A stretch of DNA of 64,000 nucleotides, taken from the NCBI GenBank assembly GCA_963855995.1, contig OY979718.1, forward strand, positions 60,385,564 to 60,449,563. The letters are read 5' to 3'. The notes under the pieces are model-generated. The model saw only the letters and a list, made by a program, of their open reading frames with translations, did not search any database and was not told where the DNA came from. The position numbers and the translations under genes are program-made. The stretch comes from Muricea muricata. Lineage: Eukaryota > Cnidaria > Anthozoa > Malacalcyonacea > Plexauridae. Positions 10,673-21,099 of this stretch are shown here, one piece after another (positions within the stretch are counted from its first letter, which is position 1; every line of letters starts with the position of its first letter).

Positions 10673-13488
10673 GGGTCGATCGGCCTTTATAATACTACTA
10701 ACACCGGACGATCTTAATAACAACATCAATACCATGGTAACAGTCGTCTACAATTACTTTGGTGAGAATTTTGGATATGTTGACAATAATAACAGTGTAG
10801 AATTTGACAAAAAATACCAAACATTTTCACCAAAGGATTTGAAAAAAGCTTTAAAGAAATTAAAACTGGAAAACGGAGATGTATTAGAGATCAAATTTGT
10901 CGCGAAGAAACTGCGCAATCTCCTTGATAAGTCCAATAATACTGATCAACGTAACACTAATAACCACGATTCTGCGGAAATTGATCATGATCGCCAAATT
11001 AGTAAAAACTTTTGGGGTTACGTTAAAAACATTTTCCAAAAGAATACTAGCTCACTTTCATCATTTAATCTGAAACAATGTACATCCTATTTTGCTAAAA
11101 TATTCACCTCGATTAACCCAAGTAAAACATTCAGCATCCCAAGTTGAATTCCAAAATTTGCTTCTCCTCAAAAGCCTTTCAATCTTGACCCCCCGACCTA
11201 TCAAGAGATTACAAACGTCATCCGTAAAATGAAACCGTCTGGCTCATCATGTCCACTTGACCGGATATTTATAATCTCTTTTAAACGCTGTCCGTATTTC
11301 CTACTTGACCGAAATAATCCATGCAGCCTGGTCGTACGGTGTTGTACGTCCCATCTGAATGGAAAAAAGCATGTACAATACTGATTCACAAGAAAGGAGA
11401 AACAAACGACCCAGAAAAATTTTCGTCCAATCACTCTTGAATCCATCCCACTTAAAGTCTTCACATCATGTCTTCGTAATAAAACATTTGAATACCTCTT
11501 AAACAATAATTAAATAGAACAAAACATCCAGAAAGGTTTCACTCCGAAACTTTCAGGAACACTAGAGCATACTGCTCAGATGGCACATATGATTAACACA
11601 GCACGCACCAAGCAACGATCTATTGTTATTATATTACTCGATCTTAAAAATGCATTTGGCGAAGCCCATCATAATCTTATACACGAAGTCCTTGAATATC
11701 ATCACGTTCCTAATCACATAAAGAACCTTATCGGCAGTCTTTACACTAATTTCCAAACTTCCATCTTAACTGAACAGTTTAACACCCCCGTCATTACAGT
11801 CGGTCGTGGCGTTCTTCAGGGCGATTGTCTTAGTCCTCTATTATTCAACATGGCATTCAATACTTTCATACAACATATAAAATCTGAAAAATACCGTCAG
11901 CTCGGATTTTGGAAATTAAGCGAAATTGGCATTCCATGCAATCCTATCCATTGGTTCCAGTTTGCAGACGACGCTGCTGTCATCAGTAGCCAAGAGAAAG
12001 AAAATCAAATGCTCCTTAATCGTTTTACAATCTGGTGTCAATGGGCTAGTATGATTATGCGCGTTGACAAATGTTCAAAATTTGGCATTAAAAAACAGTT
12101 AACGAAATCCATCCAGTATTTGCCCAAGCTTTTCGTGAATAACCATCTTGTACCCAGAATTGAAATGGGCAAATCCTTCCGTTACTTAGGTCGCTATTTT
12201 GATTACGATATGTCTGACGAGGAGCACAAGTCAGAATTAGTTAAAGTGTTTAATGACATCATGAACAAAATTGATGATCTACCCTTGCACCCGAAAAACA
12301 AAATTCTTTTATACAGTCGTTATTTGCTGTCAAAAATATCCTGGAATTTTACTGTTTCTGATATATCTAAGACATGGATCTGCGAAACGTTAGACGGTAT
12401 TGCGTCCAAATATTTTCGAAAATGGCTAGAACTTCCTGTCTCTGCAACCCTTAGCAACGTGTTACTTCCACAAAATAAATTTGGTCTGAATATTATTCTC
12501 CCGTCGACAAAATTTATCCAATGTCAAACTGTTTCTCGGGTAGCACTAAGATCTTCACCGAACGTAGATATAAACAATTTATGGGCGGTTACGAGCACCA
12601 ACAAGAACATACAGTATGAAATTTACAACGACACAAAAGATGTTCTTAAGGCGGTTAGAAAAAAGACTGATGAAGAGAGACTCCAAAACCAACTCATTTC
12701 GCAAGGTTCTTTCTTTTCCAGTATCCTTAATAATTCCACATCCACATTCAACTCCTTATGGTGATCCGTTCAAAGCAAACTTCCGAAAACATCTTTAACT
12801 TCTCTATCCGGTATATCAATAACACACTTCCGACAAGAAAAAACCTATCAAAATGTGGACTATCATCGACACCTTATATCTGTTTTTGCTCTTCACCCGA
12901 AACGCTGCTTCATATCGTTGCTGGATGTGAGACATACTTAAATGAAGGCTGGTTTACATGGCAGCACGATTCTGTTTTAAATTTCCTCGCATCCACTCTT
13001 ACTGCTGTCCAGTTTTTAGGTTGACATACTTGGCTTTGTGAACCCATCTGTTCTCACCGGTGACAATTTACGACGACCTGTCCTACTTCTAGCGATTGAG
13101 AACGAATGCCTATACATTCTCGAGCTCACTGTTGGGTTTGAATCCAATCTACAAGTCAACGCCAATCGCAAACGCCAAAAGTACCTTGATTTAATTGAAG
13201 AGCAGAAAACGAATTATGATAAAGTCTAGTTTATTAACTTGTCCTTGAGTACACTTGGTTTTCAGTCGATCATCGGAAAATTTTGACGAAATGCTGAGAA
13301 GTCTAAAACTTGATGCTCAGTATAGTAAATATATAAAAAAGAAAATGGTGAATATGTGTATACGAACATTGTATTATATATTTTGTAGACGAAACAAGGA
13401 GTGGGATAACCCAAAAGTAATGACAATATAATCATTTTAAAATAATTGTTGAAATTATATATTGTAAAATGTCGTCAATTCATTTAGA

Positions 13489-13525
13489 CATTGATAAGCT
13501 ACCTGTAAAGCGAGGTTTATCGTTG
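13489..13525 (+). other. conserved 3'-UTR hairpin of the LINE, copy 2
   Basis: CATTGATAA pairs with TTATCGTTG around a loop with TACCTGTAAAG. It matches the loop of the hairpin at 5588-5625, with a changed but still largely pairing stem. Confidence 0.55.
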
Positions 13526-13564
13526 TAGTTGTATAACATCTAATAATCAATAAATAAAGTGTCC

Positions 13565-13611
13565 ATTATTATTATTATTATTATTGAAAATAATAATCAT
13601 AATAATAATAA
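13565..13611. repeat. (ATT)n / (AAT)n junction between two retroelement tails
   Basis: The ATT tail of the plus-strand LINE (13565-13584) abuts AAT repeats that, on the minus strand, follow an AATAAA signal of the next element. Two elements of opposite orientation therefore meet at one TTA-type microsatellite. Confidence 0.7.
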
Positions 13612-14760
13612 TCTTTATTCATTTTAAAATTGATGTACAAAGTCTAGGTCGTTGCCCGTTAAAAAGTGTATTTTTGGTTCATGATATTAAAAGTATGTGT
13701 CCTTCTGGTCCATATTTATCAAATAATACTATTGATACTAATAATACTAAAAAAGACTCCCTAATGATATAATAAAACTAACGGTATTACTCGAATATAT
13801 ACAATAATACTTTTATTACCAATGACTATATTAAATATTAATATCTATCAAATATTAATGGGAAATAGCACTCTCTACGTTGTCAATATTAAAATCGATG
13901 TTCTTCATGTCATATATAATTTTCCTTGCTCTTGAACCTCTCAGACAGGTAAGTGCCGATCTCAGTAAAGCGAACGAAATTCTGGCTCTTATCCAACCCA
14001 TGGTTATCGCATAATATTCGCCTTTCTTTATGGCTACCAACTCAACCAATCGTCAATGGTATCTCACACATTCTTTGCCCATACCGCCTGTGGTGGTGAA
14101 AACGAGTGGTGTAAATGTTCCTTGCTCTATTTCGAGGACTCTAGTTGCATAGAGGCGCTTCTTCTCGTTTCCGTGTATCTTGTAAACTTTGCGTAGTTCC
14201 AGGTCCTTCTATGAATCAGCATTGGGGTGAAATACCCCTACATCAAAAAAGGATGACCGTTGACTTTCCCAGAAACCACGTGCACGAATGTCAAGTCTAG
14301 CATCAGGTGCTCTCTTAGAACCTCCACTGAGTCGCTCTCCAGAAATGTTTTGTAGTACAGGCTCAACTTGAACATTACTACAAACAATATTGAGCAGTTC
14401 CACTTCCAGATCTCTTAACTAAATTACAAAGCCTCCAAGTTTACAGATCATAGCATGGTCAGTCGTGAAGGAATGGCCACATACACATATGGAGGGGATG
14501 TCGTCAATTGGCCAATCATAGCGCAATTTTACGGCGTCTCGAAATTCTTTCTTATTCAAATCGAATCCCTGTTCTTTTAGACGAAGTACTGTGAGCCACA
14601 CAGGTGATCCTTTTTCCGAAGCCACACCCATTATACGCTGAATTTTTGGTGTTGCACTTTCTCTAACACGTTCTGCCCTGTTCTCGCATTCTTTAACTCC
14701 TTCTTTTCTAACTGCTGTTTTGGCTGACGTTCGAGTAACAAGATTTAGGTAAAAATGTCA
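13612..14760 (-). pseudogene. retroelement 3' end with zinc knuckle and PD...D nuclease-like region
   Basis: On the minus strand, three frames in order (14740-14420, 14403-14209, 14150-13857) read as one protein. A CVCG...DHAMIC knuckle is followed by [13 protein letters not shown] and [13 protein letters not shown], then [13 protein letters not shown] and a SFALLRSALTCLRGSR tail. I recognise this block from animal retroelement polyproteins. PD followed by FFDV resembles a PD-(D/E)XK nuclease core, possibly another restriction-like endonuclease, but that is inference. The 3' UTR runs to an AATAAA and a TTA-type tail at about 13611-13590. Frameshifts and stops make it a pseudogene. No reverse transcriptase is left upstream. 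Confidence 0.6.
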
Positions 14761-14924
14761 ATGCCATAGACACATTCGTGTAAATACGCGTTATTTTATG
14801 CGTGTGTTCAATATAAAATTGCAGCATTTTTTGTGGAGTTGAAGACTTTGGAACTTAAATTTAGAAAACTAGAAATTAGCTGGAACGAATCTGATTGATA
14901 CCATGTCAAAACATTGATAAAATT

Positions 14925-15037
14925 TGGTTCTTTTTGGCTTTTTTGGAAAAAAATAAAATTTGGTCTTATTTTTATAAATTTGGCCTTTTTTAAAACTTCA
15001 TTTGGCTTTGTGCATGCGCAAAAGCCTACCAACCCTG
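14925..15037 (+). mobile_element. hAT-like terminus (right-end orientation)
   Basis: This right-end sequence ends CCTACCAACCCTG at 15037 and is preceded by TGCATGCGCA and subterminal ATTTGGCC/TTTGGC repeats. The same arrangement occurs at 17480-17608. It may be the end of a hAT copy distinct from the transposase-bearing one that follows. Confidence 0.6.
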
Positions 15038-17608
15038 GTAGGTATACTAATTGTAATATAAGCTATTTAGTATTCATAAGGATCATTTAGTATTCATGAG
15101 GACTTTTAGTATTCATGAAATTAATTAGTTGTGCTTTTAACCAATTGTAACGGCGATACACTGACCAATAAGAAAACTCAAAATAGGCAATTAGAATGTA
15201 GAAGCTGGGAGCGCTGTTTTCGCAGAGGTCCGCAGCAAATATAATTAATATAAATCAATTCGATCAGGCCTCAAGCACTCGGACAAACAGAGTTTAAAAG
15301 ATAGTTTTCGTTAATCGTGTTTATGGCGTCGATTCCGTCGAAATGGAAGGGAGGCTACGATAATGCAAGGAAATACAGTAAAGCGTGGGAAAGTAAATTT
15401 AGTTGGGTAACAAAAGCTTTGGACGGCAGTAATGATGCTTTTTGTAAGCTGTGTCATTCAACCGTGAAACTAAAACTGTGCAATTTAACCAAACACGAAG
15501 GAAGTGTCAAACATATGCAGCACGTTAAGCTCTCTACTGCCATGAAGCCCATTCAAGTTACACGTGTACCGAAAGCTGCGGACGAAGTAAAGATTGCAGA
15601 GATCGAGCTGGCTGTCACGATGGCATGCCATTCTGCGATGATGACAATGGACCATCTCGGGGAGGTAATCGTCCGGAATGCGAATGGGAGCAAACTCGAG
15701 AATCTCAAAATGCATAGAAAAAAGTGCACAAAAATTCTGACGGACGTTGTTAGCCCAGCAATGAAGGAAGAGATGATCGCGGACGTGCAGGGAAAAAGAT
15801 TTTCCTTGATTGTCGATGAATCAACTGACGTTTCAACTACGAAACTGTTCTGCGTTATTATACGGTACTTCAGCCAAGTTGAAAAGACGATCCTCACCGC
15901 ATTTGTTGATTTAATTCCCGTTGTGCACACTACCGCAGACGACCTTTTCAATGCTATCAGAAATTGCCTGAACGAAATTAATCTTGATTTGGCGAACTGT
16001 GTTGGCTGCGCGAGTGACGGTGCTTCAGTGATGGTCGGTGAACACGATTCGGTGTGGACAAGAATAGCTGCTGTTTCTTCGCATTGCATCAAGATGATGT
16101 GCATTTGTCATTCATTGTCCTTGTGTGTGATGCATGCGCTTGAGAAGTTACCATCCAGTCTTGGGTTCCTTTTAGCAGAAGTTCCTAAATGGTTTTCTAC
16201 GAGCTCAGTAAGAAGAGAGGCGTATAAGGAACTCTTCGAGGTCATGTGTCCCGATGAATGTCGAAAGGCACCGTTTGAGAAGTATTCGACAACAAGGTGG
16301 CTAGTGAGAGGAAAGGTGATCTACCGAATTCTTGTAAATTGGAATGAATTGAAAGCTTACTTTCTGGTGGCACAACCAGCAAGTACGCAGGCGGCTCGCT
16401 ACAAGGCGCGTCTTCTACTGGACATGCTTAAAGATCCAATCACCTACCTATATTTCCACTTCGTGTCCCCTCTTGTAACAGAATTCGACAGGGTTAACGC
16501 GTTTTTCCAGGCAACCGATGGTGATCCAGAAGAGATGTATACCGACTTAAGTTCCCATTACAAAAGTCTGCGTGCGAGAGTTTTCGACCCGGAAGAAAGA
16601 CCACTTCCCATCGAGAAGGTTGATTTTGGCGGAAAGTTTCTGTTCGAAGTATGCATCTGTCCAACATGATAAAGCGGCTGCTCAGGCTAAAGTTCTCGAA
16701 GTCAAGAAACGTTGTTTAGACTTTCTGCTCGAAGCTGTTCGTCAAGTGGAAAAGCGTTTACCTGCTGCCCACAACATCTTCAAAGGACTAAGCGCCCTTC
16801 ACCCATCCAAAGTCCTCAATGGAAGGACAAGAGTTCCGTTCAGTCAGTTACCGCTTCCTCATTTACAACAAGAGAACAGCAACGAGATTGAGGAGCAATA
16901 CCGAAAGATTCTGCACCGCGATTAGAAAGACGATCCAATCTTCAATGGCACCATTCCTGAAACAACGGTGACATTCTGGTCTCAGATTATACAGTTCCAA
17001 ACTTCTCTCGGCGACAAACCGTTCGAAAAGTTAGCAACGTATTCCCTGGATTGTTTGACCAATCCAGTAAGCAATGCTGTGGTTGAAAGAGCTTTTTCTT
17101 TGGTGACAGCGGTGAAAACAAAACAAAGAAATCGGATGGGATTAGAGTTACTGAATGCGATCATTCGAATTCGCTGTAAGCTTCAGTTCTCGGATAACTG
17201 CTGCATAAACTTTGTTACGACTAAGCGAATGCTTGAGTTGTTCAATACTAAAAACATGTACGATTGCGAGAAGGAGAATTAAGATTAAAACAGTATATCT
17301 ATTAATGCATGAAACATTATTTCTAAATTTCATTTACATTGGGTCGGACAGACAGAGATAGCTCGAGTCTATGCTCGCATATAGTAGCATTATCAGATAT
17401 AATTAGCTACGCAGCACTCTAGTCATCGCACTAGTTGTAAAATAAAAACTGAACAGTGTCAATACCCAAAACTATTATGAGTGAGTTTGGCCTTTTTAGC
17501 ATTTATTTGGCCGCGTTAGAAAAATTGTAATTTGGCCTCTTTTGGTAGATTTTGGCTTCTTTTCCATAGCTATTTGGCTCCAAGCATGCGCAAGACCTAC
17601 CAACCCTG
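15038..17608 (+). mobile_element. hAT DNA transposon, degraded autonomous copy
   Basis: A hAT transposase pseudogene (15317-17282) is followed by a right end at 17480-17608 with GCATGCGCAAGACCTACC and the terminal CAACCCTG. A clean left inverted end is not visible upstream. Only GGTAGGTAT at 15038-15046 resembles part of it, so the left boundary is approximate. Confidence 0.65.
15317..17282 (+). pseudogene. hAT family transposase
   Basis: The first 450 codons from ATG 15317 contain a BED-like zinc finger (CKLC...H...H, residues about 40-65). A DDE-type core follows, with IVDESTDVSTTK (first catalytic D) and CASDGASVMVG (second D). The frame shifts near 16645 and continues as a helical segment to a TAG at 16923. 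It then resumes in frame with the C-terminal hAT dimerisation block NPVSNAVVERAFSLV, which supplies the catalytic E. One frameshift and one nonsense codon inactivate it. Length and order match full hAT transposases. No introns are evident. Confidence 0.9.
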
Positions 17609-19784
17609 GTTACAATGCCTCCTCGAGAGTTATTTATAATCTCTATGTATCAACCAAGGTATCAACTACAGGTATAGGAAAGTTAAAGGAAACCTACAAT
17701 CCTGGACAAAACATTGACGACACTTTTCCTAATATCGTCATTTTCTTAGCTCATTGTTATTACATAGAAGAAACCTCACCTTTCCGGCCACACCGATCAA
17801 TGTTGTTTTCATTTCTTACAGATTCAACACTGTTTTGGGGGCGACGGGGTAAATTGAGGGGCCTATTCTGATGTTTTATTAGGTACGTACATGTTAAGCA
17901 AATAATTTGAGTGTAGTCAAATGCAATAGTTTTGTCCAGGATTGCAGTTCCAGGCGTTTTATTCACGATCATATCAGCTGGATGATTATGCTGATATATT
18001 TCGTGATGCGTGTCATGGAATAATTAGCGAAATCATAAAATTTCAATTTGAGAATTTTGGAAATTATGTGTGTTGAGTAGAACTTTAGAGTAAAAAAATT
18101 GCACTGAAATATTATGCAGTCGCAAGATGATGCAGTTATAGCAACGAATGACGATGCGTCTATTTGTAAAAGGTATTCTCAACAATTTTGTATCAAAAAT
18201 TAGTTGACAAATTTTAAGAATATTATGGCATGTTTAATGATTAATAATGGTAACATAGAAACATTTAGAAACATGTGTTACTGGTTCTTGGGTTTGGGTT
18301 TTACTTGAAATTTATTTTGTAAAACACATCTTAAGACCAATTTTATTATGAGTGATGACTTATTTGGTCATTTGGATGAAGTTTCTAGTGATTTCGAGAC
18401 ATGTCAACGAACCCAAGATACCAATACGATTAGATGAAACTTTTCAAACTTATTAAAATTAGTTTTTAGTCACCAAGCTATTTTTTGCAAAGAAGAATTA
18501 TTCAGTTATTAAATTATTTCAGGACACCATGTGATGTATATCACGTTATAGACTTGGCCCAAGTTTTCGGCAACTGTTCAGGGAACACAGGGATAATTGT
18601 ATTGGGGACAGGACAGAGTTAATTAGGGAGGGGTATACACTCATATATTTGCATCCCAACTTACGAATGTCTTTTGAAGTCAACTCTAATAACAACAGAT
18701 TTCAAATGACATTTGTTTGGGCAGAACATGGTATGAATATACACCCCTCTGCCAATAACATTCTACAGGGTGAATGAAAAAGCCTGAACAAATCTGAATA
18801 AACAGAAAAATTAGGAAATTCACAACTTCAAAGCCTGGAGTCTTACAGCAAGTTAAATATGGCTTGTGTGCAAAATTTTAATGATTAAAAGTAATGTTGT
18901 GCACAAGCCATTTTTATATACACCTATGTTTGAATACACCCCCCCCCCCTGGGATATAAACATTTAAATTTTAGATTTTTTTGTTCATTCTAAAACAAAA
19001 GTACCCAAACAATCTAATTTCTAAAAAACTTCATATGTCAAGCTCTTTTTGGGACATTCAGAGCGATTTCAAATTTGTTCAGTTTTTTTATCAGCCTGGA
19101 GCTGTGCCCCTGATTGTGGAAACTCTGAAGAAAATAAAGGAAAATTTGTTTGCGTCATGTTACCAGAATGAGTCAAGATCCCTCCTCCATTGTCCCCTTG
19201 GTTAGATTTTCTGTATAATTTTCGGTAAAAATTTCAACATGGGACTTGGGTCTGTAACATGCATAGCCAATAATGTGCGCATGTAGCAAGAGCGAGCCGG
19301 ACCAGACAAATTCAATTCAATTTTTAATACAATTGCCGTTGAATATCCTGTAGCATAAAGTAAACAAGAAAAGATTGAAAAACCGCTTTCTATAGGAACC
19401 AACAATTATATAAAAGACATTTATACGAATTTTCCATATTTCTGATGTTGTTTTACCTTTTTATCTCGCTCAGGAAAGAGGGCGTATATTTAAATTACCA
19501 TTTTATTATATGCCACCCCATGCGTGGGGGGGGGGGGGCAATAGATTCAATTGATCCCATATTTGTACATATGAAATACTTGATTTGACCTGATAGTGTA
19601 GCTCAGTTCAGTTAATAGGCACAGCATTATTAGGCTAGCATTCTAAATGTTAGATGTCAGCTGTTTTTGCCAATATTTTTCAGCTTGGCCAGTGTGGATA
19701 TAGACTCATAGTCACATCACAAACATAATTTCAAAGGGAGTTTGTAACATTTTAACCTTATTCAAAGTGTTTGTGAGGAAACAG
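17609..19784. other. no gene recognised
   Basis: AT-rich sequence with short poly-C/poly-G runs (about 18940 and 19525). Around 19590 a TAGCTCAG segment recalls a tRNA A box but has no matching B box. Upstream NUP210 exons, expected here if the gene were complete, were not found. Confidence 0.5.
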
Positions 19785-20398
19785 TACCATTGTTGAAGGA
19801 ATTAACACTGGAACTGCAATTGTGAAAGCAAAATTAAGCCATCCAACATTCAAGGTGAGGTATTGGAGTACTATTAAATTAAATTTATATATTATAATTT
19901 CATAGCAAAGACAGGATCTGTTAGCAATGCACTAATACTATAGCTTGAAGTACTTTGCATGGGCTGCTACAGAGGTCTAGAAGACTGGCACATAGCCAGA
20001 ACTTTTAAAGGGGGGGGGGGGGGGGTGGAGCTAGGTGGAAACTAATAATTATGATTATCATAGTCTTGAATTCAGCATTGTCTTATAGCTGCATGTATTG
20101 GTGTCGATGATGAGAAACAAATGACTTGCTAAATTGAAACAGACTGTTGAATTACCCCAGAGATCGTATCTCTGTAATTGATAAAGTTTTGTTCATTTCT
20201 TCTACAGAATATTATGATTGAAACAAAATTTCCCAACGATGATTTCTTTGTCACTCACTTGTCGCGCAATGGATCGTATCATCTTGCTAAAACTCTAAAG
20301 AGTGGAAAAACTATTCTGCATGCAGTGCTGACCAGCTTCAAGGTGAGATTACCGTTTCTCTCTGTTTATCCCCCCGGTGGTTTATTATTCATTTCAGG

Positions 20399-20740
20399 AC
20401 CTTTTGGGGGGGGGGGCTTATTGGAGAGGGGATTAATTGAGAGGGGGCTTATTTATTCATCAAAAAAAAACAGCGATGGAGATTATCTCTTTGAACTGCA
20501 ATAAACTCAAAATCATTACACAGTATATATCATATAACAACAACATTTATATTAACGATATAACAACATATAATATATATGGTAACAACAACATAATATA
20601 TAATATAACAAAATATAATTTATATATTTATATTATTGGGGGCTTATTAGAGAGGGAGGGCTTATTTCATTTTTCCACTCAAAAGGGGGGGGGGGGGGCT
20701 TATGAGAGAGAGGGGCTTATTTGAGAGGGGGGCTAAATAG
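20399..20740. repeat. G-rich repeat, GGGGGCTTATTNGAGAGG units
   Basis: Several copies of a GGGGGCTTATT(A/G)GAGAGGG-like unit, with G runs up to about 13, flank an AT-rich core (20480-20635). It lies in a NUP210 intron. Confidence 0.7.
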
Positions 20741-21099
20741 AGAGATTATGGTATGTGCTCATTTTTGTTCTTACCAAGTTTGCTCCTAAAAGACACTCCT
20801 TCTTAACACTTTCATTTTGTTTCTCAGTTATTGACAACGTGTGAAGTGGTGACTTTAAATCCGCCTGTGCTAGGTGAACAGGGAGTCGTGTTATACGACC
20901 CAGTTGGGACCTTACGATTTACAGAACGACAACGTGACGGCAACGTCCTAAGACAAACAGTCAATTGAAAAGAAGTGAATAATTATGGTTGTGAACAATG
21001 CATTAGAATATTTGAAAAGCGGCTCTCGTATTGTTGTCGACGGCAAATTTAAATTCGATCTAGTTAAGAACTTAATGAATCTATAGACGTTCTCTGGTT

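Larger units (their letters stand above)
6301..10699. mobile_element. palindromic Polinton/Maverick-derived element with 6-bp TSD
   Basis: The element is 4399 bp, starts AGTAGTATTATAAAGG and ends with its exact reverse complement. It is flanked by the 6-bp duplication AACACC (6295-6300 and 10700-10705). AG...CT ends and a 6-bp duplication are the Polinton signature. The whole element is an inverted repeat: arms of about 2 kb meet at a (CCT)109 tract near 8344-8670. Each arm carries terminal GGGGTGTGCA-type repeats, promoter-like modules and one copy of an FtsK/HerA-type packaging ATPase gene. No polymerase, integrase, protease or capsid gene is present, so it is non-autonomous. It sits inside the coding frame of LINE copy 2. 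Confidence 0.85.
5807..13432 (+). pseudogene. RLE-LINE polyprotein, interrupted (zinc fingers, RT, endonuclease)
   Basis: Coding segments are 5807-6300 and then 10706-13432. The N-terminal part has two zinc-binding motifs, CGKEFESLGRHSWRC and CCCGKVCKGARGLKMHQRSC, like the DNA-binding fingers of R4/NeSL-type LINEs. The RT fingers begin near 11190. The palm has LDLKNAFGEAHH (motif A) and FADDAAVI (motif C). A zinc knuckle with CFCSSPETLLHIVAGC and an endonuclease region reading LTGDNLRRPVLLL then LYILELTVGFE follow. Disabling changes include a stop at 11145, frameshifts between 11200 and 11580, a stop after 12760, and replacement of the endonuclease PD by PV. Confidence 0.85.
5691..13585 (+). 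mobile_element. near full-length RLE-type LINE, copy 2, split by a Polinton-like insertion
   Basis: The copy begins right after the ATT tail of copy 1 and ends in its own ATT run at 13565-13584. Removing the 4399-bp element at 6301-10699 plus one 6-bp duplication leaves about 3.5 kb. The reading frame before the insertion continues in the same frame after it, which shows the two halves are one element. Layout: short 5' UTR, N-terminal zinc fingers, RT, CCHC knuckle, endonuclease, 3' UTR hairpin, ATT tail. Confidence 0.85.

Noticed and set aside
15485..16104. Minus-strand frames inside the hAT gene
   Set aside because: They overlap the recognisable transposase domains on the plus strand and show no motif.
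19585..19660. tRNA gene near TAGCTCAGTTCAG
   Set aside because: No acceptor stem, no anticodon arm and no B box at the right distance.
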